A DNA stretch of 64,000 bases, taken from the NCBI GenBank assembly GCA_963693085.1, contig OY856411.1:64663001-64727000 (forward strand), given 5' to 3'. This stretch comes from Alisma plantago-aquatica. Its lineage: Eukaryota; Streptophyta; Magnoliopsida; Alismatales; Alismataceae. How positions within the stretch are numbered: position 1 is the first letter of the stretch; every line of letters starts with the position of its first letter. The position numbers and the translations under genes are program-made. The notes beneath the pieces are model-generated. The model searched no databases. It was not told where the DNA came from and was given only the letters and a program-made list of their open reading frames with translations. This document shows, piece after piece, positions 20,786 through 32,501 of the stretch.

Positions 20786-21560
20786 TTCAAAAGATAAAAA
20801 AAACTCATCATTGATCGCACCATATCTAGTAATGTGTGATTCCTTATTCCTGATACACCATTGTGTTGTGGGGTTCCAGGTGGAGTCCATTGTGATACGA
20901 TACCACAGGCTCACAGAATGTCCTCAAACTCTTGGCTTAAGTATTCTCCACCTCGAATAGAATGAGGTGCCTTAATATTTTTGCCATGTTGGTTCTGTAC
21001 TTCATTCATGAAATACTTGATTTTTCAAGGGTTTCAGACTTATGTTCATCGAGTAAACATAACCAAACCTACTAAAGTCACCACTAAAGGTAATAAAGTG
21101 TTGATAACCACCTCTAACATATTTTCAAAGAGGCCCACATGCATTAGTATGTATGACTCCTAATAGATTAGTAGTTCTCTCATTGTTTCCAATAAAAGGA
21201 GTCTTTGTCATCTTTCCCAACAAACAAGATTCACATGTGTCTATTGACTTAAAATTAAAAGATTCCAAATAACCATCTTTATGGATTTTGGAGATGCATC
21301 TCTCATTTATGTTCCCTAGATGACAATACCAAAGATATGTTTAGTTTGAGTTATTGAGTTTTTGTCTTTTGATATTTATGTCATACACGCTTGTCTCTAG
21401 ATCTATCAAGTATCGACCATAAGACATTGGGACACTGCCATAAAAGATCGTGTATTCACTAATAGATCTCCATTCTTTATAAGAAATTCAAATCCATTAT
21501 TGTCCAAAAAAGATACATATGTGATGTTCCTATTAATGGAAGGTACGTAATAGAAGTTCT
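20786..21560 (-). pseudogene. Element B integrase, cut at its 3' side
   Basis: The minus strand reads HLGHINERCISKIHKDG and then CESCLLGKMTKTPF, the HHCC zinc-binding region, followed by LLGVIHTNACGPL (first catalytic Asp position, now Asn) and HFITFSGDFSRFGYVY. GGEYLSQEFEDIL and QWTPPGTPQHNGVS follow, then NHTLLDMVRSMMSF. After this the text changes to element A's LTR flank. Stops occur, for example between FEDIL and ACGIVSQ. The order is typical of Angela integrase. The N-terminal boundary is approximate. Confidence 0.75.
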
Positions 21561-21798
21561 ATAACTTTATTACAACCCCACTTGGCAGAGATAACTCATA
21601 GGTTCCAACTTCATTAGCAACTATTGCTCCATTAGCAACATGCCATTCAACCTCACCTTTCTTTAAAGGTCTACATCTTTTTAGATCCTTCACATTTGAG
21701 CAAATATGTGATCCACATCCGGTATCAGGTACCCAAGATGAAGAAGTAGTGAAGTTAGTCTCAATTAATTATATAGAAAAAGTAGAGATCTCTATCCC
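21561..21798 (-). pseudogene. Element B aspartic protease
   Basis: The minus strand reads SSSWVPDTGCGSHICSNV with the catalytic DTG at 21718-21726. It goes on through RPLKKGEVEWHVANGA and VGTYELSLPSG, the usual copia protease layout. The enzyme cuts the Gag-Pol polyprotein. Frame breaks separate it from gag upstream, and the gag zinc knuckle that should come between is not visible. Confidence 0.7.
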
Positions 21799-22460
21799 TT
21801 ACTTTATCTTCCATGGTTTCCTTAAACCTACCATAATTTTGAGTGAAGAAGATCTAGACTTCAGCTTAGACTCAGAACACTTCTTGGTACTACCTTTGCC
21901 CTTGGACTCTATTGTGTTGATCACCATCATGGGACTGTCCTTCTTCATTTGTGCTTTGACATTTATCATGATTTCAAGAAACTTATATAGTAGTTCAACC
22001 ATGTTACTCCAGTGATGACAGTCAATAAACTAGATGTATGATTTAGTCAATGATTGAAAAATCATATCCACAGCCAACTCTTAACCTAAAGGAAATCTCA
22101 GTCTCTCTTGATGGTCTACATGACCAATCATATTGAGCACATGGGCCTCTATTGAATCTCCCTTTGTCAGTTTGCACAAAAATAGCACCTTAGAGACATT
22201 ATACCTTTCTTTCTTATCATAATGTTTATGTAGCTCATAGTTCATACAACTAGAATAAGGTTTTTTATGTCTACAACATCATTAGAATGCCTCAAGTAAG
22301 CATCCATTTCATCCTTATGTGGATATGGAGTGGATTTCATTGGCACTGGTGTTTCAAGAAAATAGAGAATGCTTCTCAAAGTCCCAAACCAGTTATGGAA
22401 GTATATTTCATTTAGATTGTCCTTCTTAAGGACCTGTCTCAATGATTGAGTATTTTCCAT
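21799..22460 (-). pseudogene. Element B gag
   Basis: The start at 22460 gives MENTQSLRQVLKKDNLNEIYFHNWFGTLRSIL, shorter but clearly the same type as element A gag. The last piece, 21799-22002, gives VELLYKFLEIMINVKAQMKK and a Lys/Ser-rich tail ending without a knuckle. The middle (22003-22240) is out of frame but reads FPLG.ELAVDMIFQSL-like text. A deletion or decay removed the C-terminal CxxC knuckle. Confidence 0.7.
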
Positions 22461-23744
22461 TTATATCTACAAGAGAAAAATTTGCACTTTTGTCAAAACA
22501 TTTTTTATTTGATTTGATTATATTGACGATATGAATTAGGCCTTTAATTAATTTTTTCTCCCACTATTTTCTTCAAATTGATAGCCGTGACTACTAATTC
22601 AAAAGATTGCAATGTACAATCTTCTAGTGAGCCAAGATCCATATTTCATCAAATCCTGAGTTAGCTTTGGCTGATTGCCCACAACTTGACTATTTAGGCA
22701 GACAATATTTGTGAATTGCATCTAAATACAACTCTTAGATGGATGATGTGCACAACTATTTGTCACAATACATCTCTATGCTTCTACGTACTTAATCTCA
22801 TTAAGATTTCCTAGTTAAGCCTGACCCAAAAGCTAATACGATAGAATATGTATCCTACTTTGACAGATCTATATATCTACCATCACACTTCCATGAGATA
22901 AGTGGTGCACCATGTTTTGGGTAACCTACGCTTAGTTGATCAAGATTTTCATGTGTGATGCTTTTGGAAAGCATCTTAGGCTTATTATATATTGATGGAT
23001 ATGTATTTATAAATAAATATACATATCCAATCACCACATACATATAGTATATGTCATATACAGGATATATCCCACAAATGTCAATATGCAATAAAATATA
23101 AGCGATGATTATGGCCATACTATTGTAATCCATTGGAGCCACAAGGAATTACCACCATCTAAGGTCTACATCACATGTATAAACATGTTTTTGATTAAGA
23201 TATATGCTTGAACCAATCTAGGCTGATCGGTTCAACCCTTGAACCAATCAACTCGCCTCTTGATGGGTCAGTTGGTTGTCTAAATAGTTGTCTAGTCTCT
23301 GATTCAACATCTTCTGGACCCCTCGAGTTGATTAGTTGGGCCACCAGATGATCGGTTTGTCTCCTATGGTCGTTTGTCCTCCTTGGTCCTCCAGTCAGTT
23401 GGCTCGTCTTCTGAACCGGGCGGTTTGTCTGATGATAAATGTCTTCTTCTTCATAAGTAGAATTAAAACTATCTTAATGCTATTTAACATATGGTAATAC
23501 AAAACCTCAAGTTACATTTAAGGGGAGCATAGGAAGGAGAGAATAATAATTTTATATATAGCAGAGAAGATTGAGGCTCAATATGCAAACTGAGATATAA
23601 ACATGAATGAACAACCACACAAACATGCATAAATATATGTGTTATTGGCCATAACCATGCTTCACATCCACCATCAAAACTAAATTTTGGGGCGAAGTGT
23701 CTAAAATGTATATACACACACAAACAGACACACACATATATACA

Positions 23745-23745
23745 T

Positions 23746-23776
<31 letters not shown>

Positions 23777-23818
23777 GTATATATATGTATATATATGTAT
23801 ATATATATACACATATAG

Positions 23819-23851
<33 letters not shown>

Positions 23852-23880
23852 CATATATATATATACATATATATATATGA
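23745..23880. repeat. TA/TATG microsatellite
   Basis: Mostly alternating TA with interspersed TATATG units. It explains the Tyr-Ile repeat frames seen on the minus strand. The matching place in element A is the TATATGTATAT site into which the LINE inserted. Confidence 0.85.
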
Positions 23881-23891
23881 TGTTCATTCGT

Positions 23892-24214
23892 TGCCCGCAC
23901 TGGTAGCTAGATTTTTGCTACCCGCTGGCTACTCGCACATCCAAAAGAGTAATTATATGGTACACAAGAGTAACTCTTCAGATCAAAAGAGTAACTGTAT
24001 TGATATAAAAAGTAACTATGTGACTAAAAATGTAACTGCATAAAAAATATACAGTCAGTAAAAATATGGACGGGTTTTTTTTATTTTGGTGGGGTATATG
24101 ATATTATTTTTGGATCAATTTTTTTTGGGGAGCTAGATAAAATGCTCCTCTACAATTGCAAAAAAAAATTAAAAAATGATGGGAAGGGTGTGCGGGTGGC
24201 TACCCGCCTGGGTA
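23892..24214. mobile_element. MITE-like insertion in element B leader
   Basis: About 323 bp begins TGCCCGCACTGGTAGC and ends, on the other strand, TACCCAGGCGGGTAGC (11 of 16 matching). Inside, AAAGAGTAACT-like units repeat several times at 23945-24035. Element A's leader lacks this block at the same place (near 18530-18590), which supports an insertion. I could not define a clear target duplication, so the superfamily is unknown. Confidence 0.5.
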
Positions 24215-24337
24215 TTAAAGATAATCGGATATGTACATAACCATTTTCAAGTATTCACATCACATGCAATAATTAAATGACGAAAACCCAAATCTGATCA
24301 TCCTGACTAAATCACATAACATAGTAAATTGATGTGA

Positions 24338-24348
24338 CTCTGATACCA
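24338..24348 (-). other. Element B primer-binding site
   Basis: The minus strand reads TGGTATCAGAG one base after the LTR, as in element A. It is complementary to initiator tRNA-Met. Confidence 0.8.
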
Positions 24349-24349
24349 C

Positions 24350-26371
24350 TATAGGAAAATATGACGACAAAACAAGCAACAGAAATAAAAATTTAATATC
24401 CATATCCTCCCTTTGAATAATAGATCACGTCAAGAACTATGTAATGGGAAAGATAGTTGTGAGGTTATACTTGGTCCTAGAGCAAGTCCAACGACAATTC
24501 CCTCATTGTAGCACACACATTTTTTCAAGTTGTGCCTGGACAATGTCTGCTTCGGCCTCCTAGTTGTTCACCATGGATAGAAGTTGACTTTGTCCTCCAA
24601 AAGGTAGGCAACAACTTCCTCACCTCTATAGTAGTCCACATGGACCAGCACAAACTCTTGTCATTCTAGATGAATGGACAAGATGGAGTTGTCCCTTTAT
24701 GTCATCGTGCTAGCACCAACTTTTTCTCCTAATTGTGTCTCCTTTGCTATCATTTCCTTTGATGGGTAGGACTTGTTCGGGCTCTCTCGGTTACCAAAAT
24801 AGAGAAGACAACAATTGTCAAAGTGGTGGATGTTGTGTTTGAGAAGCCCATGTTACCCCTCTTTTGGAGGGTTAGGATCAGGTTTCCCAGTCTAAGAGGG
24901 AGACAAAGGTGATAACTTGGAGCAGAAAAATGGTCAGTTCAGAGATTTATCATTCGGTTGGCATGTGAGTCAATCGATTCAACCCTTGAACTGATTGTTT
25001 CATCATGTTTTCCAATCACAATTGTATTGGAAATTACTATATGATTAATGCACAACATGATGTCAGTACTAATCTTTGATCTGATTGAATTGATCAATGA
25101 ACTGAGTGATTCATCTCATGAATCGATCTTTTGAGACCTTGACTCAATCGGTTCACTAAGTGAACCGTTCGATTCATGCCCCATATCAACCAATGTTGAT
25201 CTAATGTAGTTTCAATCAACCTGACACTCCAACTGATAGGTTCAACCCTTGAACCGGTCAGTTCAGTCCAGTCAGTCAATTTTTAATTGTTGTTGTTTAA
25301 GTTGAATACCAAACTCTTTAGTAAGCAGGTTTAAATCACATTCATGAATAAACTCCTATTCCAAGTGTATCATATGTGTGACCCCATAAGTTCCAAGTTA
25401 TGTTGGAAATGAATGTCCATAATCGACTTATGACATCGCAAGCAATGAGTGGAAACTAGAAACACATCATTGCTACCCAAGTAATTTGAAAAGTTGGAGA
25501 ACAACTTCAACCTACAATATGTGATTGGTTTTATATTGTTTGTATAATTCCATCGTCATTGATATCCAGATTGAACTTGAGGCATGGAATTGTCATCCTC
25601 TTCAATGTTCAATTCATATTCCTTGTACTAGAGTAGACTGTTTGAGATATGTTTAAGATTAATATCACATATTGACTCACATGAGCATGCCCATGTGTTT
25701 TTCTGTCTCGTTTATCAATTGTCTAGGATATCATACTCCTATAGGAGGGACAAATCCCATCTAGTTCACTCACAATCATTCCCATGTGTTATAGTGCACC
25801 CGAGCATCACCTTTATGGAAACCCTTATTCAAGGTCATGATGGATGATGTCAAAGTACACCGAACGACATATGATGAGTGTAGTGATTTTATGTCTAAGA
25901 ACCACAGTCACCACCATCACTATAGGATGATTTTGAATACCATGTAATGGTTTCCATGCATCCCTCTCAAGGTGGGTCTGTATGATACTTTGTTGTCTAA
26001 CAAGTATCTATGTGTTTGGTTTGATATCACACATCATGACTTAGGAGATTTTGTCATCAACCAAAACATGCTCTAGTCTTATGTGTTATTATTTTCTATT
26101 AGCCTTCCACAATAACAACAAATTAGGGACACATCAAGATTGTATATATATACTCTTAACATATGTATGATCTCATTGTTCAGGTCCTTAACCTGAAGAC
26201 ATACGTCATTGAGTAATATCATTCTCTAGACATTTATTATGTCAGATCATTATCTCATAACTGAATAAAACAGAATAAATTGGAAGATTTCTTTTATTAT
26301 TACTAAGATCATTTACAAGATATGCCATTACAATCATCATATGATTGTCTCTCTAGGCATACATAGCAACA
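24350..26371 (-). repeat. Element B 5' LTR
   Basis: This 2.0 kb LTR aligns with the LTR at 18676-20785. In element sense it begins TGTTGCTATG; its last bases are CCTATA where A has CCCAACA, so the terminal CA is mutated. GAACCGGTCAGTTC-like motifs cluster at 24940-25270. The next five bases are TTGAA (26372-26376), a candidate target duplication with no partner in the window. Confidence 0.8.
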
Positions 26372-27164
26372 TTGAATTGAGAGAAATCAAATTTTCAATG
26401 TCTCTCTAAAGTGATCAACATAAGCTTTCTATGAAATTATCATCATTTTTCAACTCATTTGATGTGATTGAACTTGTTGTCAATTGTTGCTCAATTTCTT
26501 TGAATGTTCAAATGAGATTCACAAGTTCTCTTCTTCTACACTTCTTCCACCATCTTCTGACCTTGTCATACATCAAAAATAAATCAAAAGGCGAAAAAAA
26601 TGTGATAAACTCTAAGTTTGAGATGGAACCCCTTATCTCACCCCTCTGCTTCTATCATACCCCTCGTATATAATAGGGGCTCACCACAAATAAAAGATGC
26701 CAATGCACACACCAAAAAGAAAAAAATGCAATCAGTGTATTGCAACAAAATAAAGCAATCTTGAGTTGGATAGAGGAGAGATTCACAATCTTCCTTTTCA
26801 TCCCTCTATTCACTCCAATTTTCTCCCTTAGAGCATCAGTCACTCTAAAAATATATCTACTACGTTGAACCTTGGATTTGTGCAAGTCTCATAGGAGTAT
26901 TTGGAACCTTTTAAAATGTCAATGATATCATGATTGTGATGTGCATATTTGATTTGAAAACTTTTGTGTGTGAAGTCAATGTAGGGGTATTGAAAACTAA
27001 AATGATGTGAATCTAGGAGATTTGGGGTTGTTTGTCCATGCTTGGTCATAGGGAACTAAGTGATACCATTAAAGAGAGGATGTGACATATTGGTAGTATT
27101 ATTTGGCAGGTTGCTTTGATTCTTTATTGCTTGAGGATGAGCAACGTTCAAGATTAAGGTGGTT
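26372..27164 (+). other. Outer gypsy element: 3' internal end and polypurine region
   Basis: I see no coding frame here. The last bases before the LTR read GCTTGAGGATGAGCAAC, then AAGATTAAGGTGG. This resembles the CTTGAGGAcgAGCAA...GGGGG stretch that precedes the 3' LTR in many Athila/Tat-branch gypsy elements, here with a degraded purine run. It indicates a + strand element whose internal part was cut by element B at 26371. Confidence 0.5.
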
Positions 27165-29668
27165 TGATGAATTTCTATTCATCACCTTTTCATTTCAATT
27201 TTTAGTTCAGTTTCACTCATCTTAGCCACCATTTGCATCATGTTTTTCTTAGTTTCATTATCCTTTATCTTGTTCTCAATTAACTAGAATTTTGATCATT
27301 TTCCTTTTTGTTTTGTAGATTTAAGCCACAAAAACTCTAGAGCACTCAAGGAATTCTTCACCAAGCTCATATCCAAGATTGGAGCAAGCTCACATCATGA
27401 TTTTGGTTGTTCAACACATTCTAGTAGGCAGATTGGTTGATCTGACCACCTAATCACCCGACCCACCTCCTATTTCAAAGCCTTCCAATTTACTCCCTGA
27501 TCGACTGATCCCCTCAATCAATCAACTGATCAGAAGGCTGCTAAAAGATATAGAGTCCTTGATGATTTCTAGCACCTCATGATTGGTTGACCCATCACAA
27601 TGGTCGACCAATCCACATGTAGCAAGAGTGCACAAAGATAATGTTGATTGGGTGATATCCTCATGAGATCGACAATTGGAATTAATACTCAATATGCTCA
27701 CAAATATCCAATAACTTTAGTTTATTTTGGAGACCATAGTATTGGCAAGAAAATCTTTTTGTTAGGTCGACCGTTCTGAGATAATTCCTAATCCAGAGAC
27801 ATATAGCAAGTGTGCCATTTAGCAGATCGAGTGACCCATCCTGAGATTTCCTGATCACAAGAATATACAGAAACCTCATCAGGAAGCAGATTAACTGACC
27901 ACCTCCTGGGATTGTCTGACCAAAAGGTCAATAGTCACGTAGCCATACAAGTGACTGACCAACCAAACTACCTGGTCACCCAATAATCGTGGGAGATAGA
28001 GAGTACTTTCAAATCTGTCGGCCTAAAAGAAACATATAATGAAAGGTGGTGTACAGACCTATTATCATCAATTATATTCTCACTCAAGCGAGGGGAGGTT
28101 CTATGGTAGGAGACCTAAGGACATGGAAAAGAATAAGATAATCCTTGTAGAGATCTTTAGATCTTTGAATCTTAGGTAGATTGTAGTAGCTAGATACCAC
28201 TGGTTGTTGTCTTCTTCTCCATTCAGTGACATGAATTCTTCTCTTTCTCCTTGTATATGTATTCTTTCTCTAATTATGAGTGAGTAGACCTTCTCATTGG
28301 GGCACGGGGAGTAGCCCTATCACTCATACACTATCTTGTTGTTATTAAAGTTGATTTTATCATATGATTGACTTCTTTCCATCCGAATTATGCTTGCTAT
28401 CCGAATTGATCACTTTGTTAGTATTGTTTGAGATAATCCTAAGTGCAGAGACCATAAAACTTTAGGTCATATTACTGAATGGGTGTGTAGGATCTTAGAT
28501 GAGATCACAGAAGGAATCCTATAGGATGATTAGATCATAAACTATGGGTAACGAGACCACAAACCCATAGGGAATTTTGTTCTTGTAAATTCACAATCTG
28601 TAAGGAGGCAAATTCACTTAGTCCTATATCATCTATGAAAAAATTATTGTGTTGTAATGATTGGATAGGTACGTAGATGTTGACGCTGAAACCTAGTTGT
28701 CCCAGTGCTTTTATGATTTGAATTAAACCTTAGTTTAGACCATTTCTCTACAATCTTTAATTTCAACCACAGTTCATAATTACTTTCAACAATCAGATTT
28801 AAATATTATTCATGACAATTGGTTCTGGAAGTAATTCTTAATCATTTTGTCTCTTGGGTTTGACCCTTATATACTCTACAATTGACTCATTCTCTTGTGA
28901 GCGAGTTGAATGTTGTTTGTTAAGGTTTAAACTCTAGGGCTTTCCTTCCCTGGTGAATTTGTGTGGGCAATCGACTCACATCAACCTAGTGAATGAGTCG
29001 ATCAACTAACTTTTTGATGCTTTCTTTCCTAGAATGATGGTCAACCAACTAATATAGCCAATAGGTCAATTATCTATTGATGAGTATCTCCGAAAATTTC
29101 TCAATCTATTGATGTATTGGGTCAGTCAGTTAACTGACCTTCACTCGATGAAGAATTGTTGAAGTTGGATCCGACAACTGGGGATACCACTCGATCAACC
29201 TATGGGTCATGGGAAAGTCAGTGAGACTCTATAACATTTTGTCCCCAACCGATTAATCAATTCATTTGATAAGCTGATTGACTCACATGCTACTTGGGGG
29301 ACTCCGTCTGTGTTTCGGTCAACCGGTCGACTGATGAGACCAATTAATGGAATGGCTTCCTAGATCATTGTTGGAAGGTGTTCTTTGCCTTGAATCAATG
29401 GATGGGATCCTCACTCCAATTGTCAGAGTTAGAGAATGAGTATATACACTCCTTAGTTATTTCTTGGGTATTTGTGGAGGGATATTTACTTCTCTCTTTA
29501 CCTCACATCAAACCTACAAATCAAACACAAAAATGTATTAAATACCAAATAAATTGCATAAACTAGCAAAATCCTAAAACATGTAAAATATGAAGTAAAA
29601 CGCAATAGAATCACAAAAAAAATGATTATAAAAATGCCATGAAAAACATGATGAATGGGCATTCATCA
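27165..29668 (+). repeat. Outer gypsy 3' LTR (2.5 kb)
   Basis: The stretch begins TGATGAATTTCTATTCATCA (27165-27184) and ends TGATGAATGGGCATTCATCA (29649-29668). Each end is itself a near palindrome, and together they give TG...CA ends. A polypurine-like region precedes it, so I read it as the 3' LTR of a + strand gypsy element, though a solo LTR is possible. Two blocks (27425-27970 and 28965-29345) hold many GGTCGACC/GATTGGTTGACC-type motifs. No genes are visible. The flanking ATGGT (29669-29673) would be the target duplication. Confidence 0.65.
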
Positions 29669-30805
29669 ATGGTCATTTTTATAACTCTTATAATTTAATA
29701 TAAGGAGTGACACAAGATTGAAACCTCTAGATATTGATCCTTTAGGTATTGAAGCTACATCCTTTGATATGGAACCACTATAAATAGTGCTTTCACTTGT
29801 GTATTGTTAAATCCCTCTTCCTTGCTTTTCAAGCATACAATATTATCTTAGGAAATATATTTAAGGCCTAATGAATTTTTTTTATTTGGTGTTAGCTCAA
29901 TTCACACTCCCATCTTGAGCCCTTTTAGATCTAGAAAATTTCAAAAATATTTACATTTAAAAATTGGAAGTAAGTTGTACAACATAACAAGCATGCTTAT
30001 TTTCTAAATGGTCTTATGATAATCTATCATAAGGACACCCATACACTTGCTCATATATCAAATCCTCTCATACTAGCTCCTAGACTAATAATTACATATA
30101 TTGAAGGGTCAATGCAAAAGATGTTGGTACACAAGGAACAAGTTGCATATGCTCACTTATGTACAACATAAATCATTTCATAAAAATAAATATTTATGAA
30201 TAATAACTTCAATAAGATAAAAAAACACACTATATATGGTGTTGAAAAGAGTTACATCACTAAGATAAACTAGCTAAACATAAACACGAGTCCACCATCT
30301 TTCACCTGGTTCTTTAAGGTTAATTCCTCTTGTGTATTATTCTTTGAGGATGTGCTAGTTAACATTCATTTGTTCCTTGATGGGGGGAATGGTCACCTTA
30401 GTACAACTTGTATGATGATTTATTCTCTCAATTGACATGATATATCAAATATTTTGTAGTCATATTATGTAGAAATTTTACAAATAAAATAGCATACCAA
30501 AATATCATGGATTCAACTAGCAAGACCATATTTATATAATAGTCATGAAACTCAACTAAAAGATTGCTTACTATCCTTGATCATTTAGGATTATGATCTA
30601 TGCCTTATTAATTATCCATGAATTACTGTGATGTACAAGCTTCAGATCATTCATTAACACAAATTTTTCATAACTATTTGTATTTTTGAGTCATTCCACA
30701 ATCCATGATTAAGACAAATATGAAATGAAAAATACATATGCTTGTCTTTGTTGATTAATAATATGAGTCTATATTTCATAAAAGTATAGTTTGAATAATA
30801 ATAAT
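29669..30805. other. AT-rich intergenic stretch
   Basis: I find no coding frame, LTR pair or recognisable transposon end here. A TATAAATAG box at 29779-29787 has no gene behind it. Confidence 0.5.
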
Positions 30806-31527
30806 CACTATTCGGGAAATCGGTCTGCACGGCCGCATATACTTCTACTTATACCTATTCGGCCACCCTACCGCACCGCATATTGCTAATTGGTCCATTA
30901 AGCGGTTATGGGCCGTATATTCCCCCGCTTGGGCAAGTAAGCGGTCGATTATACTCCGCTTTTTGAAAATCCCACAACTTATATCTACACATTTCATACA
31001 TACATGCATACATATACACACACATTTCATTACATGTTAAAATGTAAATATATAGTCATTTATTTATATGTATACATTGTAATACATACAACAATTTCTC
31101 ACACATTTGTACATTTATATGAATACATTTTGACATTTTCATATGTATACATACATAAATTCTATACCTATATATACAAACACATGTTTGGACATGTATG
31201 TATACATTTTAATTTATTCAAATTTACAGACATTCATACATTGATATACATACATTTTATTATTTGCACATGTATTACAAACACATTCTAATATAAGCAT
31301 ATCATACATGTATATTTGTATGTTTATATGTAAATATATATTAGTTCCTAAAGTATATATTTATACTTTTATCTATGATCTCGCTATATGATTTTATATA
31401 TAATTAATTTGTTGAAAGGGAAAAAATTCAAAACTGCATATACTCTCATATATACTCCCACATACCGCATATACTCTATGCAGTACCCTCTCCACCCGTA
31501 CTCCGCATACAACTTTTTTGGACAATG
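30806..31527. mobile_element. hAT-like non-autonomous transposon 1
   Basis: The ends are CACTATTCGGGAAATCGG and, on the other strand, CATTGTCCAAAAAAGTTG, a weak inverted pair. The flanks ATAATAAT and GTAATGAC agree at 5 of 8 bases. The inside shares CCGCATATAC and CATATACTCT stretches with the element at 39839-40353. The centre is a CATACATA-type AT-rich repeat. No transposase frame exists. The 8 bp flank fits hAT, but the ends are decayed, so the call is tentative. Confidence 0.45.
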
Positions 31528-32483
31528 GTAATGACTAAGGGATAATCTTTAAGATGTGATATTTATAGATTTATGGCAACAAGCCTAAGAAGTATTGATA
31601 AATTATGTGTATATCATGACTGGTGGTTGGAACATGGAACCGGGGTAAGTCTTAAAGCAACATAATTATATCCATAGTGGAACACATCTCCATAGACTTG
31701 ACAAGTATCTAGGGATGTGTATGCAGTCGGATCAGGTTTTAAAAGGTTTGTGCACAAACTGAAATAATTATTTGAGGCATATGTCAGCTTTTCGCATAGA
31801 TTGTTGAAAAGTGTTGACCCATACTCGAGTAATGTAACAAATGTAGCTCTCAACATATTTGGATCGGTCCGTATAACAAATATAATAAAATATTCTCAAT
31901 CAAATATATAGATACATATTAATTCTATGTAGGAAGAGGCGCAGAGGGGGTGAGATGAAATGTATGGTATTAGTTTTTATATCTAGGAATATACTCTTCC
32001 ATTCTATAGTATATAATGTGGAGCGCATTCGATGTAGTTTTTGGTGTATTTTATAACCGCATATATGCTCTTCTATTCACTACAAGACTGTATGCATAGG
32101 TTGAGCGTCAGACCGAGCCAAATCTTCCAGGCCATATCTATACCCACATAAACTTACTAGTATCTAACACATATAACTTATATAGGTGGGTCGGGCAAAG
32201 AAATTTACCATTTATTGTTGTATACGCTAGACCTGGCAAGACATAAACATAGAACAAAAAATTATAGATACTCATGTCTACTAATACTGCACATTACACA
32301 TATAGACACGCACACAACATATTTATAAGTATGTGTGCACTATAGGTAAGCAGTACAATAGTGGTGGAAAAAGTTTCTCGTAATTGTGTAGAAGTCCATC
32401 ATAGTTCCTATTAACGACAAGAAGAAAAGACATTGCACCTTTTTGCAATTGGTACTGCTGTTAGGGAAAATACCAGGTACTTA
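31528..32483. other. AT-rich intergenic stretch
   Basis: No gene or transposon end is recognised. A stray CCGCATATATGC near 32056 recalls the hAT-like element next to it. Confidence 0.4.
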
Positions 32484-32501
32484 TTTTAGTATGTCTTTAT
32501 T
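32484..32501. repeat. Target-site duplication of retroposon, copy 1
   Basis: TTTTAGTATGTCTTTATT matches TTTTAGTATGTATTTATT at 34123-34140 (17 of 18). It adjoins the T-run that is the poly(A) tail of the minus-strand insert. Confidence 0.7.

Larger units (their letters stand above)
22461..24337 (-). other. Element B untranslated leader
   Basis: This 1.9 kb leader matches element A's split leader (2146-3422 and 18511-18663). It contains scattered GATCGGTTCAAC-type motifs at 23215-23420, a TA-rich microsatellite at 23745-23880 and a MITE-like insertion at 23892-24214 that A lacks. The minus-strand frames over the TA repeats (Tyr/Ile-rich) are not genes. Confidence 0.6.
20786..26371 (-). mobile_element. 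Angela-type Ty1/copia element B, cut by element A
   Basis: B lies on the minus strand with its 5' LTR at 24350-26371 and primer-binding site at 24338-24348. The long leader carries a MITE insertion, gag runs 21799-22460, protease lies near 21720, and integrase extends down to 20786. There it stops abruptly at the edge of element A's LTR. The rest of B should lie beyond base 1. It is related to A along LTR, leader and gag but clearly diverged. Its 5' end abuts the outer gypsy element at 26372. Confidence 0.8.

Noticed and set aside
23484..23900. Minus-strand frame rich in Tyr and Ile
   Set aside because: It is the translation of a TA/TATG microsatellite.
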